DNA from: Gracilaria gracilis
Lineage: Eukaryota > Rhodophyta > Florideophyceae > Gracilariales > Gracilariaceae
Reading direction: 5' to 3'
NCBI GenBank assembly: GCA_030374805.1
Contig: JARGSG010000108.1
Span: 154,147-218,146 of the forward strand
DNA length: 64,000 bases
Shown here: positions 10,327 to 21,262 of the stretch, piece after piece
Layout of the letters: each line of letters begins with the position of its first letter
How positions within the stretch are numbered: position 1 is the first letter of the stretch
Notes under the pieces: model-generated
The model's input: only the letters and a program-made list of their open reading frames with translations
Told to the model about the DNA's origin: nothing
The model's database searches: none
Translations under genes and position numbers: made by a program

Positions 10327-10341
10327 CTAAGGAGGGGGATA
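10327..10341 (+). other. Polypurine tract
   Basis: CTAAGGAGGGGGATA directly before the TGTAGG start of the 3' LTR; primes plus-strand synthesis. Confidence 0.8.
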
Positions 10342-11312
10342 TGTAGGACAACGCGAGCAGCGCGAGAATGCGATGATGACATTCATATACTCGCCCTGCG
10401 AGGTTGATCCGGTATCAGAAACTATATGAATATTGGCTCATTCATGGGAAGATTCTGATAGAATTGGTAAGTGGTACCCGAAGGGGTTGGCCAAGGTGTG
10501 GCATTTGGACTAGTTGGTCGCGTGTACGCGTGTGGAATTCTGGGTCTGTTCACACAGATAATTATTTCGCTTGTCGAATTTAGTGTGGCAGCTGCCGCAT
10601 GGCACTCACGTACACCACGTGTAGAAGCCTGCTTAGGCGTGCACTATATTAATTAATCTAGTTATTTTATAGTTTAATTATCGGTTACGATATATGAGGT
10701 GACCTCGCGGTCACCTCCACCTTCAGTAAAGGGTAACCGAGTTCGGCTCTGGACTTTTTCGCCTTCGCGAAGTGTACAACTCCACACGGAGGGTCACCGC
10801 GTACGGTACGAAATTGCTCTATCCCTCGGGATCCTTCAGGCTATCTGACTTGTTATATTTCCTGCCCTCGGGCTTAACTCCGTTATCGGATCGTACTTAT
10901 ATGTACTTTGTGCAGATATCTGCTTACCTATAACAGGCGGATCTTCCGACTCTGTATAGAGATTCTTGCCGCGTGGGCTTAATACACATTATCGTCACCC
11001 GCCGCCGGGACTGTTGCCGTTTGTCGCACGCCCCGCCGGGGGTTTCCCCCCTTGTTTCCTCTATTTTCCCCTTTCCTTTTTCCCTTTTTCCCTTAGGGTT
11101 TTCATCGTTCTACGATCTCTTCACTGTCAGTCTCCGCATTCGGACGTCAAAGCCTGTTCTTTCTCACCTCCGTAGGTATATCCCGTACACCGGGCGATCT
11201 TACACCCGCATCATCCGTGTGACGGAGGGCTCATCCTCTGAGTCTACCTCCATAGGGAGCAAGGACTCGAACACCTTAAGTGTGACTCCCATTCGCTGAG
11301 TTTTGCACTAAA
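10342..11312 (+). repeat. 3' LTR of element 1
   Basis: Starts TGTAGGAC after the PPT and ends at about 11310-11312. Length ~970 bases, long for a gypsy LTR. The last 197 bases match the 5' copy. There is no good TSD to read because the left flank is outside the window. The right flank continues as repeat B (TTTTCG...GTAGCTGGCTG). Confidence 0.88.
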
Positions 11313-11819
11313 CTTTTCGAAAGTAGCTGGCTGTAATTAAACAAAAGCTGTGTGTGAGATGCAATCATTATATACTGGGTTTAGTTCTGCGAAAGATGCA
11401 GAAAAGTGAGATATGGCTACAGCAGCGTGCGACAGACAGCATTCTGTGGGCACCGCATTCCACCTGGTGAAAGTTCTTTATGTGCGACCTACTCATGCAG
11501 TGCACAACATCCGTCCCCACTACTTCCATTCGCGTCCGAACTACTCATATTGTCAATGGAAACGAAATGGTGCATGCAATGCATCCGGTTTTTAGGAGGG
11601 AGCGAACGGCAGTGTGGTGGCGGAAAAGCGGTCGGATTCAGATTTTCGTAGGTAGCTGTCTGTAATTAAACGAAAGCTGTGTGTGAGATGCAATCATTAT
11701 ATACTGGGTTTAGTTCTGCGAAAGATGCAGAAAATCAAGATATGGATAGAGCAGCGTGCGACAGACAGCATTCTGTGGGCACCGCATTCCACCTGGTGAA
11801 AGTTCTTTATGTGCAACCT
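11313..11819 (+). repeat. Repeat B, one full and one truncated unit
   Basis: Two tandem units of a ~330-base repeat; the GTAGCTG landmark is at 11323 and 11652. The second unit stops at about 11819, after TTTATGTGCAACCTAC. The same repeat forms the array at 32364-34620. Confidence 0.9.
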
Positions 11820-12444
11820 ACCCAGGCAAAACTCTATTTCAGTAAAACATAATTGAATTCTCTGCAATCTAAGTGTTTTAATTTAAATGTAAGGGAATCT
11901 TCAGCGCACACCAATTTCTGGAAAAATTAAGCTCCATTAAAACGTAATGGAGTTCTTCTTTCTTCATCTGCCATGGACTCTCGATTGCAAGCGTCAATGA
12001 ATGGTAGGGCAATTGCCGGAACGTTTACTGCCATCAGTGAGGGCCCAATAGATAGCATTACGTCTTACTGACGTCATCAACTTGATCTGGAACAATGACG
12101 GTTACTTAACGGTCCTCTTTCTCTCTCACTAGTTTTGAACTCGCACTTTCTTCTCTGCGACATCTTCTTTCTTATTCTGTCCGCCGTCTAGAAGCGCGTC
12201 TTAGAATTCCACCCGCTCATCTGCCAAAATCGCATGAACTGTGGATCGCCACCTCCATGAAATGATCGCTCGCCCTTCAAATCTTCGGCCCTCATTGCGT
12301 GTATCAGGCCAGTCTCGACGTTGTCTCCTCCATTCAACAACTTGCTGCCGTACATACGCGTCTTGCCACCAACGTGCACTTCCTTCGCTCATTTCCGCGC
12401 AAAGTCTGCCTCTGTTTGAGTCTTTTCACGCGTTGTCATCGTGT
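11820..12444. other. No gene recognised
   Basis: Moderately AT-rich start, then short open stretches on both strands around 12188-12522 without recognisable content. Confidence 0.4.
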
Positions 12445-12570
12445 ACGTATCTACAAGATGCGCAGCACTATCGCGTGGAGACTTCCACGGCGTATTGCGT
12501 AAATGGCACCTTGTACATGTAGGCGGCCGTCACCAATCACGCCGTAAACAACTCATTGTCCGACTATGAA
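12445..12570 (+). pseudogene. Remnant of the membrane-protein gene family
   Basis: Reads TYLQDAQHYRVE...VNGTLYM, a stop, then AAVTNH, and matches 14142-14290 at both DNA and protein level. It is a decayed partial copy of the N-terminal part of the gene at 14139-15035. Confidence 0.6.
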
Positions 12571-12698
12571 TGTTTGCGACATTCGCGCTCCATTTAAAGC
12601 GCGTGCGCCCTCACCTCGTTCGCCCCAATTGCTAGCTCCAATCCTGCTTCTATCTCGCTGATCTGCGAAAAGTGTACGCCTTCTCTTCTTCTTCTCGA

Positions 12699-13771
12699 AT
12701 GCAAGTCACCGCCTTCTCGTACCCGCTGTTGCTGCCGAATCGCTCTTCGTCGTCGTCGTTGCCTTTGTCGCGACTGAGCGTGCGAACATGCCCTTGTGCT
12801 GTGTGTTGCAAGAGCCTGTGTCCCCGGTGGTGCCGCCCACCCCGAGTTCGTCGAAGCCTGCTACCTGGCGTTCGAGACGCACGGCTTTAGGAGCCGAAAT
12901 ACCCTGATGCCAACCAGCCGCAAGCTGCTGAAAGCCAACAGCAGCACATGCCGCCGTTACTTGGGCGTAGTGAGATGCGCTCTTTGCAGCATCAGTTGGC
13001 TGATCATGAGCATGTCTGTCGTAGAGATGCTTTTGTGCTGCAGTGCGGCGATTGTGCAGAGGCGCTTGATGAAAGTGCGGACGGTGTCAAGTCTACCTTG
13101 TCTGCTTTTTTCAAGATGGCCGTCGTGCTCATGTTGGCGGGGAAGATATATATCGTTAAGATTGGTCGTATGGCCGGTCAGTTTGGAAAGGCTAGAAGCA
13201 CTGGTTTTGAAGTTCGTGATGGCGTCAGATTGTCCAGTTACCGATGCGAGGTATGTAGTTTACTTCACATTTGTTTTGTGCGTTCGAACCATGCGCTAAC
13301 TCGTTTTCATGCCTTAATAGAATATCAACGCCGCGCCGTTCACACTGGAGACCAGAACCCCCGATCCACATCGCATGTTACGAGCGCAGCACAGCAGTGT
13401 CGCGAAATCCCATCTGGCGCGCGCCCTCGCAGGTGGAGGATTTGCCAATCTCATGCGCGTTAAGGAGTGGGGCATGGACTGGTCGTTGGTCGCGTGGCGA
13501 GGAAGACAATATATGGCCACAGCGGAGCGTGTTTCAGAAGCGCTGTCCTCCATGGATACTTGCGGCCTCTCACGCAATCAACCGGCCATGACCAGTACCG
13601 ATGTGTACAGCTCTCATGAGGGGCTGATTCTGCCTTATGAGCAGGCTTTGGCCTGATTTGACGCGGAGACTGTTAACTTTTACGCTGGCAGTGGACATCT
13701 GCTGTGAGTTGGAGAGCACACCAGGGGCATTGATGTCGTTAATGTTGAGTTTGCCAGGGGTATTTCGAATC
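12699..13771 (+). pseudogene. Class II DAHP synthase pseudogene
   Basis: The functional enzyme makes 3-deoxy-arabino-heptulosonate-7-phosphate, the first step of the shikimate pathway, in plastids of plants and algae. A Ser/Leu-rich start (MQVTAFSYPLLLPNRSSSSS) resembles a transit peptide. Family signatures follow: GDCAEALDES, VKIGRMAGQFGKARS, then, after a 70-base intron, RTPDPHRM, GGGFANLMRV, SSHEGLILPYEQAL and VEFARGIS. The first ~80 codons need frame changes. TGA replaces the Arg after EQAL. A second TGA replaces the Trp of the LWVGE motif. The Gly-Gly of GGDCAE is Cys-Gly. The gene stops at a GTAAGT donor at 13772, so the last exons are missing. It is dead. Confidence 0.85.
13251..13320 (+). 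other. Spliceosomal intron in the DAHP synthase relic
   Basis: GAG|GTATGT...GCTAAC...CCTTAATAG|AAT. Removing 70 bases joins SSYRCE to NINAAPF in frame at the position where the family reads YRGDNINGDAF. Confidence 0.85.
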
Positions 13772-13849
13772 GTAAGTTGTGCTCTTTTCTTTTGTCTCTC
13801 CCGCAACAATTCGTTGCTGACCACGATGGTGTTTGTCTTCCGTGCATGT

Positions 13850-14136
13850 AGACTAGCAATGGCCTTCTGTTGAAGATGTAACTGATATTTTTCTCGATGA
13901 TCCTGACATTATCTTCCCATGGTGTCAAAGGATTTGCGATACGTTCATCATATGGAAAGGCAGAGTAGTACATTTCGGTTGGCGCCAGAGTCCCCTCAAC
14001 ATGCATCGCATGAGCCGCAGCAAGTAACATTTCAGAGTGCGAGGGTTCAACGTCATGAAAGACGCCAAACGCTTCTAAGAGTTTGTACCCACTTACGTAT
14101 CCCCGTTCGACTGATACAGCAGAAAAAGGATGATTC
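13850..14136 (-). pseudogene. Dicer gene fragment
   Basis: 287 bases matching 16147-16433 of the Dicer-like gene at high identity, including HAMHVEGT and FPYDERIA. It covers only the segment between the two RNase III domains, begins abruptly at AGACTAGC and ends at GATGATTC. A stranded partial duplicate, in the opposite orientation to the DAHP synthase relic it abuts. Confidence 0.85.
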
Positions 14137-14138
14137 GT

Positions 14139-15035
14139 GGAACGTGGACGTATCTACAAGATGCGCAGCACTGTCGCATGGAGAAATCAATAGCGTATCG
14201 TGTTAATGGCACTTTGTATGTACATGCTGCCGTCACCAATCATCCCGTGCACAACTACTTGCCCGAGTTTGAATGTGCCGTTATTTATGAGTTTGTCGAC
14301 AGGAGGTTTCGTACATTGAAACTCATTCATCCGCGATGGAATGATTCCGAGTTGGAGCTTTCTTTCACGCTTTTGAGACGTGGGTAAGGACGTGCTGAGT
14401 TTGCGAGTGTTACGATGGCAGCGGATGAGAATCCGGTTCTCAAGAATGCCTTGCGCCACAATCAGGTGATTATTGATATGGCAAGTGGTGCTATTGTTCC
14501 TAGTAAAGTTGCAATTATTGCGCCCCCCATGGTCATGACCCTCATTCCCGCCGCGTTTGTGGCCGAGTTGAGTACTTTGGCCACTTTTTTATATGTCTTG
14601 TTTACCGATTTCCTCTCCATTTTGCCGTTTGTCATCCAGGGCTTTGAGTTATACAACTCGGTACATATAAGTAGAAATGATATGGTAGCCTATCATATCG
14701 GCACTCCACAGAATGGAAAGATTGAACTGTGGGTCGCGAGATGTACCGGTTCTGAAGGCTTTCAAAAGGTAGATATTGCCTTCCTTGACATAGCCACATG
14801 TGTCACTGCGCTTGGCTTCGTGCTAGAGATTTACGCTTGGAATAGGATGAGAAACACAGACTTGCATAACGCGAGACCGAATCATGATGCAGATAGTTAT
14901 CAGGTTATAAGAGAACGTCGCCAAGGGCCGTTTGGCGAATTAATGCATGATACCGGTTTGCTGGCACAAAAAGATAGATATGAAATGTTTGGCTACGAAA
15001 TAGGTATGCATGGCTTGGGAATGAGGAGACGCTGA
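14139..15035 (+). pseudogene. Putative membrane protein, family M copy 1, one in-frame stop
   Basis: Two in-frame stretches separated by a single TAA at 14385-14387. The second has an ATG at 14415 and 206 codons. It has two hydrophobic stretches: one near residues 30-75 (VAIIAPPMVMTLIPAAFVAE, then a second hydrophobic run ending at PFVIQGFE) and one near 125-145. Between them is a polar loop containing two Cys, and the C-terminus is charged. A paralogue lies at 23153-23797, and an older fragment at 12445. I do not recognise the family. The context, among repeats and pseudogenes, suggests a multicopy dispersed family. TGGGTAAGG at the stop looks like a splice donor, but no acceptor I tried restores frame. 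Confidence 0.55.
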
Positions 15036-15330
15036 AACCCCTTTGCTCCTTGTTTTGCAACCATCCTTCTATTCGCGATGAAACTATCAAGATGCACGAT
15101 ATGGTCAAGCTCGAGAATGATAATGTGCGTTTATACAATGGTCTTGGAGTGGTTAGTAAAGTTATGCGTGAGTCTTGCAGAGCAGTATGCTCTACACATT
15201 CACTTTGTACATTTCCGGTCATTAGTTTCTCACAAGTTCATATTCGAGTTTGTACATAGTACTTCTTCGCGAATGCTTCAAGAAGTCCGAACAGTGTTCC
15301 AATTTGAGCCGCGATATAGATCTATTGATA
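15036..15330. other. No gene seen
   Basis: Intergenic sequence between two converging loci. Confidence 0.4.
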
Positions 15331-18300
15331 CTACCAATTTATGTCGCGGTTCGTCCTCAGTTTGTATGCGAGGCTGCGGTTCTGGAGTCGCTGCCTTAGC
15401 TTTGCACGGTCGCTATTGGAATCGTCCTTATCTGCACGCATTCTTTCCAATGCCTTCAAAGCGGCTTGAAGCTTCGCTCGTTTCCATTTTCTGCCTTTCC
15501 GGATGGCGATCTCCTCTTCAAATACATAGACTGAAACAATAATATGCCTAGCATTCCGCCGCCCTCTCTCTGATTGCCTCATATCGCGGTATACATCCTA
15601 ACTTCCATTCTTTCATCACGAGATTCTGAAGTTCATGCACTTGATGTAGGTCCTCTCGGCTTGGGTCAGAATTAATGCGAAGTGAACCGCGAAGCAAGTT
15701 CATGCAAACTTTCCACGCATGACGCAGTCCAGAGTCAACATGGACAGCGCCAAGAATCGCTTCAAGCACATCTCCCAGTATTTTTGGCGCTGCAAGCTCT
15801 CCGAGATTACGTTTGAAAGTACCATGGCCACCCAGTTCATCCTCTTGGGTCAAATCTTGGTCGACCGTTGCTGCAAACTGTTGAACGTCACGAGCTAAGT
15901 TGTCACTTGTCATGTACAAGAAGTTGTGTAGTCCAAGGGTTATACTTGTTCTATCGAACGCCTCGCTGCTGACAACGTTTGACTTCAGATCTGTGAGCTT
16001 GTCAGGGTCAAGTTCGGGGTACATTTCATATAAATACCGTACGACAAAGAAATCTGCAATAGCGTCTCCCAAGAATTCCAGCCGCTGGAACGTCTCAAGT
16101 TCTGCATGGCACTTGTGCTGAAGATATGAAGAATGCCTAAGGGCACAGACTAGCAAAGGCCTTCTCTTGAAGATGTAACCGATGCTATTCTCAATGATCC
16201 CGAAATGATCTTCCCATGGTGTCAAAGGCGTGGCGATACGTTCATCATATGGAAAGGCAGCGGGGGACATTTCGGTTGGCGCCGGAGTCCCCTCAACATG
16301 CATGGCATGAGCCGCAGTAAGTAACATTTCAGAGTGTGAGGGTTCAACATCATCAAAAACGCCGAACGCCTCCAAGAGTTTGTATCCACTTACGTATCCC
16401 CGTTCGACAGATACAGCAGAAAAGGGATGATTCACATTGGGATCTTTGCTCTTAGCCTCAGTTTCCTGGTTAGCAAGGACTGGGTCTTCTTTTGCTTCGC
16501 CAGGAATTCGTTTATCTTCTTCTTCGAGTTTATTCTGATCCTTCACATCGTCTTCATCATCAGATATATTGCATACATCAATAATCCAATCCGCGGAATC
16601 TTCACCTTTGTCCAGATCCACCGCATGACTTTGAAACGTTTTTCCACTTACAGACGTGGCTCCATGTAGAAAGAACTCCCCAAAAAGAGCTCCCACAACG
16701 TCTGCTAAGCCCTTGACAGAAACAAGTTGAGCTCGTCCTCCAATATCCGTGCCAGGAGCTTTCCATTCACTAACTTCCGTCTTCTTATTTTGGATGTAAT
16801 TTTGGAGTCCACCTGCCTTCCCAACATCAACAACGCGATGATTGCATACGAGGAGCTTCCGCTTCGTGTGCATCTTGCCCTCTGGGTCGTGCGGAAAGCG
16901 GGTAAATACTCTCATAGTCGATGACAACTTCAGAAGAGCGTCGCCAAGAAATTCGAGCCTCTCATAGTTGGCTATTTGACTAACAGCAGAAGAAGTTACG
17001 GACTTAATGAGAAGTCCGAGATCGCACCTCATTCCCGTTTTCTTGAACAGCAAATCCCTCAACTCGCATATGGAAAGATGATGCTCTAGTAACAGCGCTA
17101 CTGGTGGAACAAATAAGAACCCAGCCGATGTCGGATGTCGTCGACAAAGCTACGGGACGAGGTATCGGGTGTCACGCGAGTTAGCCACTGAGCGCTCACA
17201 AAGTTGAAGCTGTGAAACTCCTTGAACTATATCACATAAATCCATGAAAGTTCTTGCCTTGGGTTTCATTCCCATGAGTAAAGGTTAGGTAAGATCTTTC
17301 AGACCCTGAGGAAAGTACTTTTTCATATATGTCTCCAATGAATAGCGGACATCTCCAATCCAAAACATTCTCTGCTTTCTGGCATTTCGCTCTACGTCAA
17401 ATTGCTTCAAATCGAACGAATTGCTTACCGCTCGCCGGCGTTTCCGTGGAATCTCGTTCTCCTCAGGTACGAAGAAATTTCTTTTCATGCACCATTTCAC
17501 CGTACTTAGTTTCTCATTGCTTGTCGAGTTTTCAGAGTTCGGCGGTACATCAGTAGTTAGATCGATTAGCTCAGTGGTTTGGTCTTTCAGGGAAGGATTC
17601 TGTTTAGCCGCTTCAATTTGCCTGACCATCGTCCTATTACTGATGTGAACACTTACAAGATGACAAAGGTCATCATGAGGTACAATTGTGCCATCATCAC
17701 GAAGTGGAAACTTCCGACTTCTGGTCATTTCACATAATAGACTGATATTTTCCTGCAGCTTCCTGAAAGAATGAAAAACTCAGAGGACATAGAAGAATAC
17801 AAAATGGCGCCTTCGAGCTCTTTAAAACGATCTGGACTTAACGAGTCATATTTTCGACCCTCAATCTCACGTACTTCTTCGTTTTGAAGTTCTATGATTT
17901 TCTGCACGCTCTCCCAGTCAATCTCTCGATCACAATTTAAGTCATAGTCTTCGTGTACCAAGTGTTGATCATCTGATGCAGGCTTTCCCATACTATTCTC
18001 TCCATGGTTCTCGTTTTCACTTCTTTCAGCATGATCGTTTTTTTGAATCGTTACAATGCCTTCTAGAAGATGAAGCCTCTGTTGTCTTCACCGGTAGGAT
18101 CAGATACATGCGACAGAACTTTCTCCCTCTTTCCCGCTCAAACGGTGTCTTTGAGCCCAACTCCTCTTCCCAAACAAAGTTAGACCACTGCACCGAATGC
18201 ATGAGAGAAGGGAACAAAACTTTTCCATATTCCCTACCTAACTTAATCTGCTGGTAAGACAAGTTCACAGGTCCATGGTAAAACAACTTCGCACATCCAG

Positions 18301-19957
18301 TCGCGGAAATAGTGCTTCCCGTTCCAAAGAAAGAATCTTTCAAGCACACTAGTAATTCATCTTGTGCAAGCTTCTGAGAAAAGACAAACATGAAATCTTC
18401 GATCCCGGAACGCTTTGCGACTGCTGGTGATGAAGGAGAGCCTGCTGGAGGCATATCACTGTAGATAACAACAGAATATTGATTGCTCGGATTAGCCGCG
18501 TGCAAGTCTGGACCGAGAAGTGCTGCTGCGGGCTTGCATATAGAGGTAGAGGTTTTTTCGAGTTCGCTGCTCCTCCTGCTCTCGTAGTGTCCTTCGTTTG
18601 TCCAATGCGATCCTGGTTGCCGTGTCCCCCAGTTTTGATTGCCCGCAAGTGATCTTCTTCTTCTGCGCGAGTTTGCGGTTTCCTTGCCATACAACTCCAA
18701 AACATCTTCTCTCTCCTCGCCTTGGCGTCTCTTGTAATCTTCATTGCCATGGTCATCATCAGTTAAATCAATTACGTTCTTCGTGGTTCCGTTCTGCATT
18801 TCACTTGCTCTCTTATGAGCAGCTCCTTCTTGGGCTCTGCTTTGCTCGTGCGTTATTCGGTTTTCCTCATTCAGTATTCTTCTCTGTCTGAACACGATGA
18901 CGCGGCAGCGGCCTCAGCCACGATCAATGTTGGGATCAGCAAGTGAGCCATCAAAAATAATTACGAGGGGAGTAGGCGCTAAAGGTTTCTGGGTCCTCCC
19001 TTGGCTGAGGTAGGTATCGGCGACAATCAAGATCTGTACAACTTCCGCAGCCAAGCCGATAACGCCTTCATCATTTGTCTCCTCCCCCTGCCATTGACTT
19101 TACGCGTTCTGGAAAGAGCTATACTGATGCAAGTCAGACTTCACATGACCCAAAACGGGTTGAATATTCAAAGCACGCCACATTGGAATGGAACGCAGAA
19201 CCTCACCCAAGGCACATGCAACAATGGGATTCCCAGCGTGGATACCGACAGAGAGCGGATGCGATTGCGTGGAACATGCGTATACAAACTGCAATTCGCG
19301 GATTAGGTAGAAAATTTTCTCTGAGAAGCCAACAAAATCGCCTTCCCCTAGCATTGTTGTGGGGGTGGTATGGAAACAAGCTGAAAAAGAGCGACATGTA
19401 CGTTGTTTCGAACGACGCTTTCGACGAGCAGAAGCTTTTGGCAAGAGAGCCATTCTTAGATCTCTTATCTCCCAATCCAAGAGCATCAGCTCATCATTTC
19501 CCAGCTTCATGGCGCCGTTTGCAGCTGCGACCGCCGCCATACTACCTTGGTATCGTTGACCATGCACTTCTTGAGAAGACTGCTCGCTGTGAACTGTGTA
19601 TTTGATGTTCTCGACATCTATCAAGCCTCCATAAGATTCTCTTGCACTATTTCCGTGGCAAGGACTCCATAAAACGTCATGCGATGTCTCACGGATGCTT
19701 CTGGACATGAGGTTATATTCAATCGGATATAACAGCAAACGGTTGAGGTTAAGTCTGGTTACCGCCAGGATCCGGGGTCGACGACTGCGAGGCAGAGAAC
19801 GAAAATAGTCTCGGATTAGCACAGCGCATGGACGAGAACGCAATCCAGCTTCTTCTGCTTGGTCAATTAGAAACAAGCTTACTCGCCTCAAATGCAATCT
19901 GTTTGTTCGCGCATGGCCCAGGGCTATCTGCGGCTTGGTTATAAGTACATCATTTTG
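15331..19957 (-). pseudogene. DCL: Dicer-like RNase III, 5'-truncated and broken
   Basis: Dicers cut double-stranded RNA into small RNAs. In order from 19957 down: helicase core with DVLITKPQIALGHA then FLIDQAEEAG, where the DEAD/DECH box should be; a helicase C-terminal part around 18910-19050; a linker; a PAZ-like stretch (EIDWESVQKI, about 17925, to YMKKYFPQG); RNase IIIa (YERLEFLGDALL, about 16966); RNase IIIb (FQRLEFLGDAIAD, about 16094; PKILGDVLEAILGA, about 15790); and a C-terminal dsRBD-like end (15331-15582, after a frame change). Damage includes TAA at 19100-19102, TGA at 18914-18916, and a frame break at a T7 run (18038-18044). RNase IIIa lacks the usual Glu (ADVVGALFG for ADxxEAxxG). 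A further break or intron lies at 17063-17285. The 5' end is cut by repeat D at 19966. Confidence 0.85.
17763..17800 (-). other. Candidate 38-base intron in the Dicer-like gene
   Basis: On the - strand the piece reads GTATTC...TTTCAG. Removing it joins the frame EGAIL to KLQENISLLCEM without a stop, whereas the unspliced frame ends soon after. Very short for a spliceosomal intron, so an indel pair remains possible. Confidence 0.45.
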
Positions 19958-19965
19958 CGCCAGGT

Positions 19966-20251
19966 GTGTGTCTAAGGCAAAGTCGCTTGATGCTTGTGCA
20001 GTTCCATGTCGTATGGTAGGTAGGTGACCATGCGATTAGAACAAATAGAAACAGCGTTGAGCATTGTGATTAGCAGCAAGTCTCATCACAGAGCGAAGAG
20101 GTCGCATGATTGACAGAGGATCCTTTGAGCGACAGATGCGCTCTAGCTAAAGAAAACCCTTGAACAGAATCAATGAGTAATCGCTCGTGTCCGTTCGGAG
20201 GGGCATGTATGCCGTTCTGGTTCTGTGGAATAAGAATGAGCAAGTTTTGAA
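19966..20251 (-). repeat. Repeat D, copy 1
   Basis: 286 bases matching 22716-23001 with a small number of substitutions. It carries a conserved short reading frame on the - strand (LIPQNQNGIHAPPN) and abuts the 5' end of the Dicer relic. I see no terminal inverted repeats. Confidence 0.9.
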
Positions 20252-21262
20252 CTTTGAGGCGTGGTAGGGAACTTCTCAAATCGTCTGCATTCGAAGACGA
20301 AGACGGTAATGGCGCTGTTTTCGAAAGGACTCGTTTCTAGCAAACTATCTCTACTGCCGATGGGGAACTCGAGTCCTGAGAATGCGCCCGCGAAGTTGGA
20401 CTCTGGAGGATATCCGGCATGATGAAAGCACCGCAAGTGAACGTGAGAGGAAAGGAATGGGATGAAAGGGGGTTTTGTCGGCGATGTGGCTGGAATGGGC
20501 TACGAACGCAGCGTGGAAACAAGGAACAAATGAGTACATAAAGAGAAGTGAGCACAGCCGGCCGCTAACACGCTGGAACGGACGGGAGCGATGTTGGGCA
20601 AGAAGTTGGGCACTGGCGAAGTTACGGTGCCGTCGATAAGCGCTTGTCTCCCGGCGAACACTGCGTCTCTTTGACGGTCACTTCCGGTTGACATGTCGTC
20701 GCCATCGTCGTCATCATCCGTTGATCTAAAGTTGCCAAACGGCATCTGTCCAAACCAGAACGCTGATATCTTTGCTCTGTTTCCGCATGCACCCACCGTA
20801 TCCCATTCGCACACACGCACACGCACACACACACAGACCCCCCCATGGAAACGAGACTGCACGCTCTCCAAAAACGGCTCTTAATCACATCCTATCTACG
20901 GAGCACAAGCGGCACATCCATCGAGTTGCTTATTTCTTGGCCGTTGGTGGCTTTTCACTTTACAGCCGACCAGAACGCGTCACGGGCGCCTTTTTTTATC
21001 CACCTCTCGCTTAATCCGCCCTCACACGCCGTGATCTGCGCTCGCGAACACTTCCATCCGTCTTCCCCCTGAGACCTTGGCCCATCACTTTTCCGTTCTC
21101 CTTCGCAAATTCCCCTGGGGGCAATCGTTCTTCCTCGAGCTCTATATCCCGCCCTACTATATGCAACCGACCACAATGAACGCTGGTTTCATTCAATCAG
21201 GCGTGCACTGCTTACGGCGTCAAACAAGGCTGTAACATACCTCAAGCATTGCGCCACGCACG
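20252..21262. other. Gene-free stretch with a CA microsatellite
   Basis: No convincing gene. A (CA)n-rich tract lies at about 20808-20836. CTATAT-type AT motifs occur at about 21140-21165, upstream of the deformylase relic. Confidence 0.5.

Larger units (their letters stand above)
1..11312 (+). mobile_element. Ty3/gypsy chromovirus, element 1 (5' end outside window)
   Basis: The window opens inside the 5' LTR: bases 1-197 match 11114-11310 with five mismatches by my count, so the two LTRs are about 97% alike and the insertion is fairly young. In order: LTR, primer-binding site, gag, protease, RT-RNase H-integrase, a decayed chromodomain, an opposite-strand ORF, polypurine tract and 3' LTR. 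Pol order with integrase after RNase H defines Ty3/gypsy, and the chromodomain defines a chromovirus. The right flank is a unit of the 330-bp repeat B, so the element landed in that tandem repeat. Gag and the chromodomain carry nonsense codons, so this copy is probably not autonomous, but RT to integrase is intact. Confidence 0.93.

Noticed and set aside
14384-14421. A 38-base intron (GTAAGG...GGCAG) in the family M gene
   Set aside because: Good donor and acceptor, but removing 38 bases shifts the frame and runs into a stop.
20808-20836. CA-repeat tract as a regulatory element
   Set aside because: Simple microsatellite, no further evidence.
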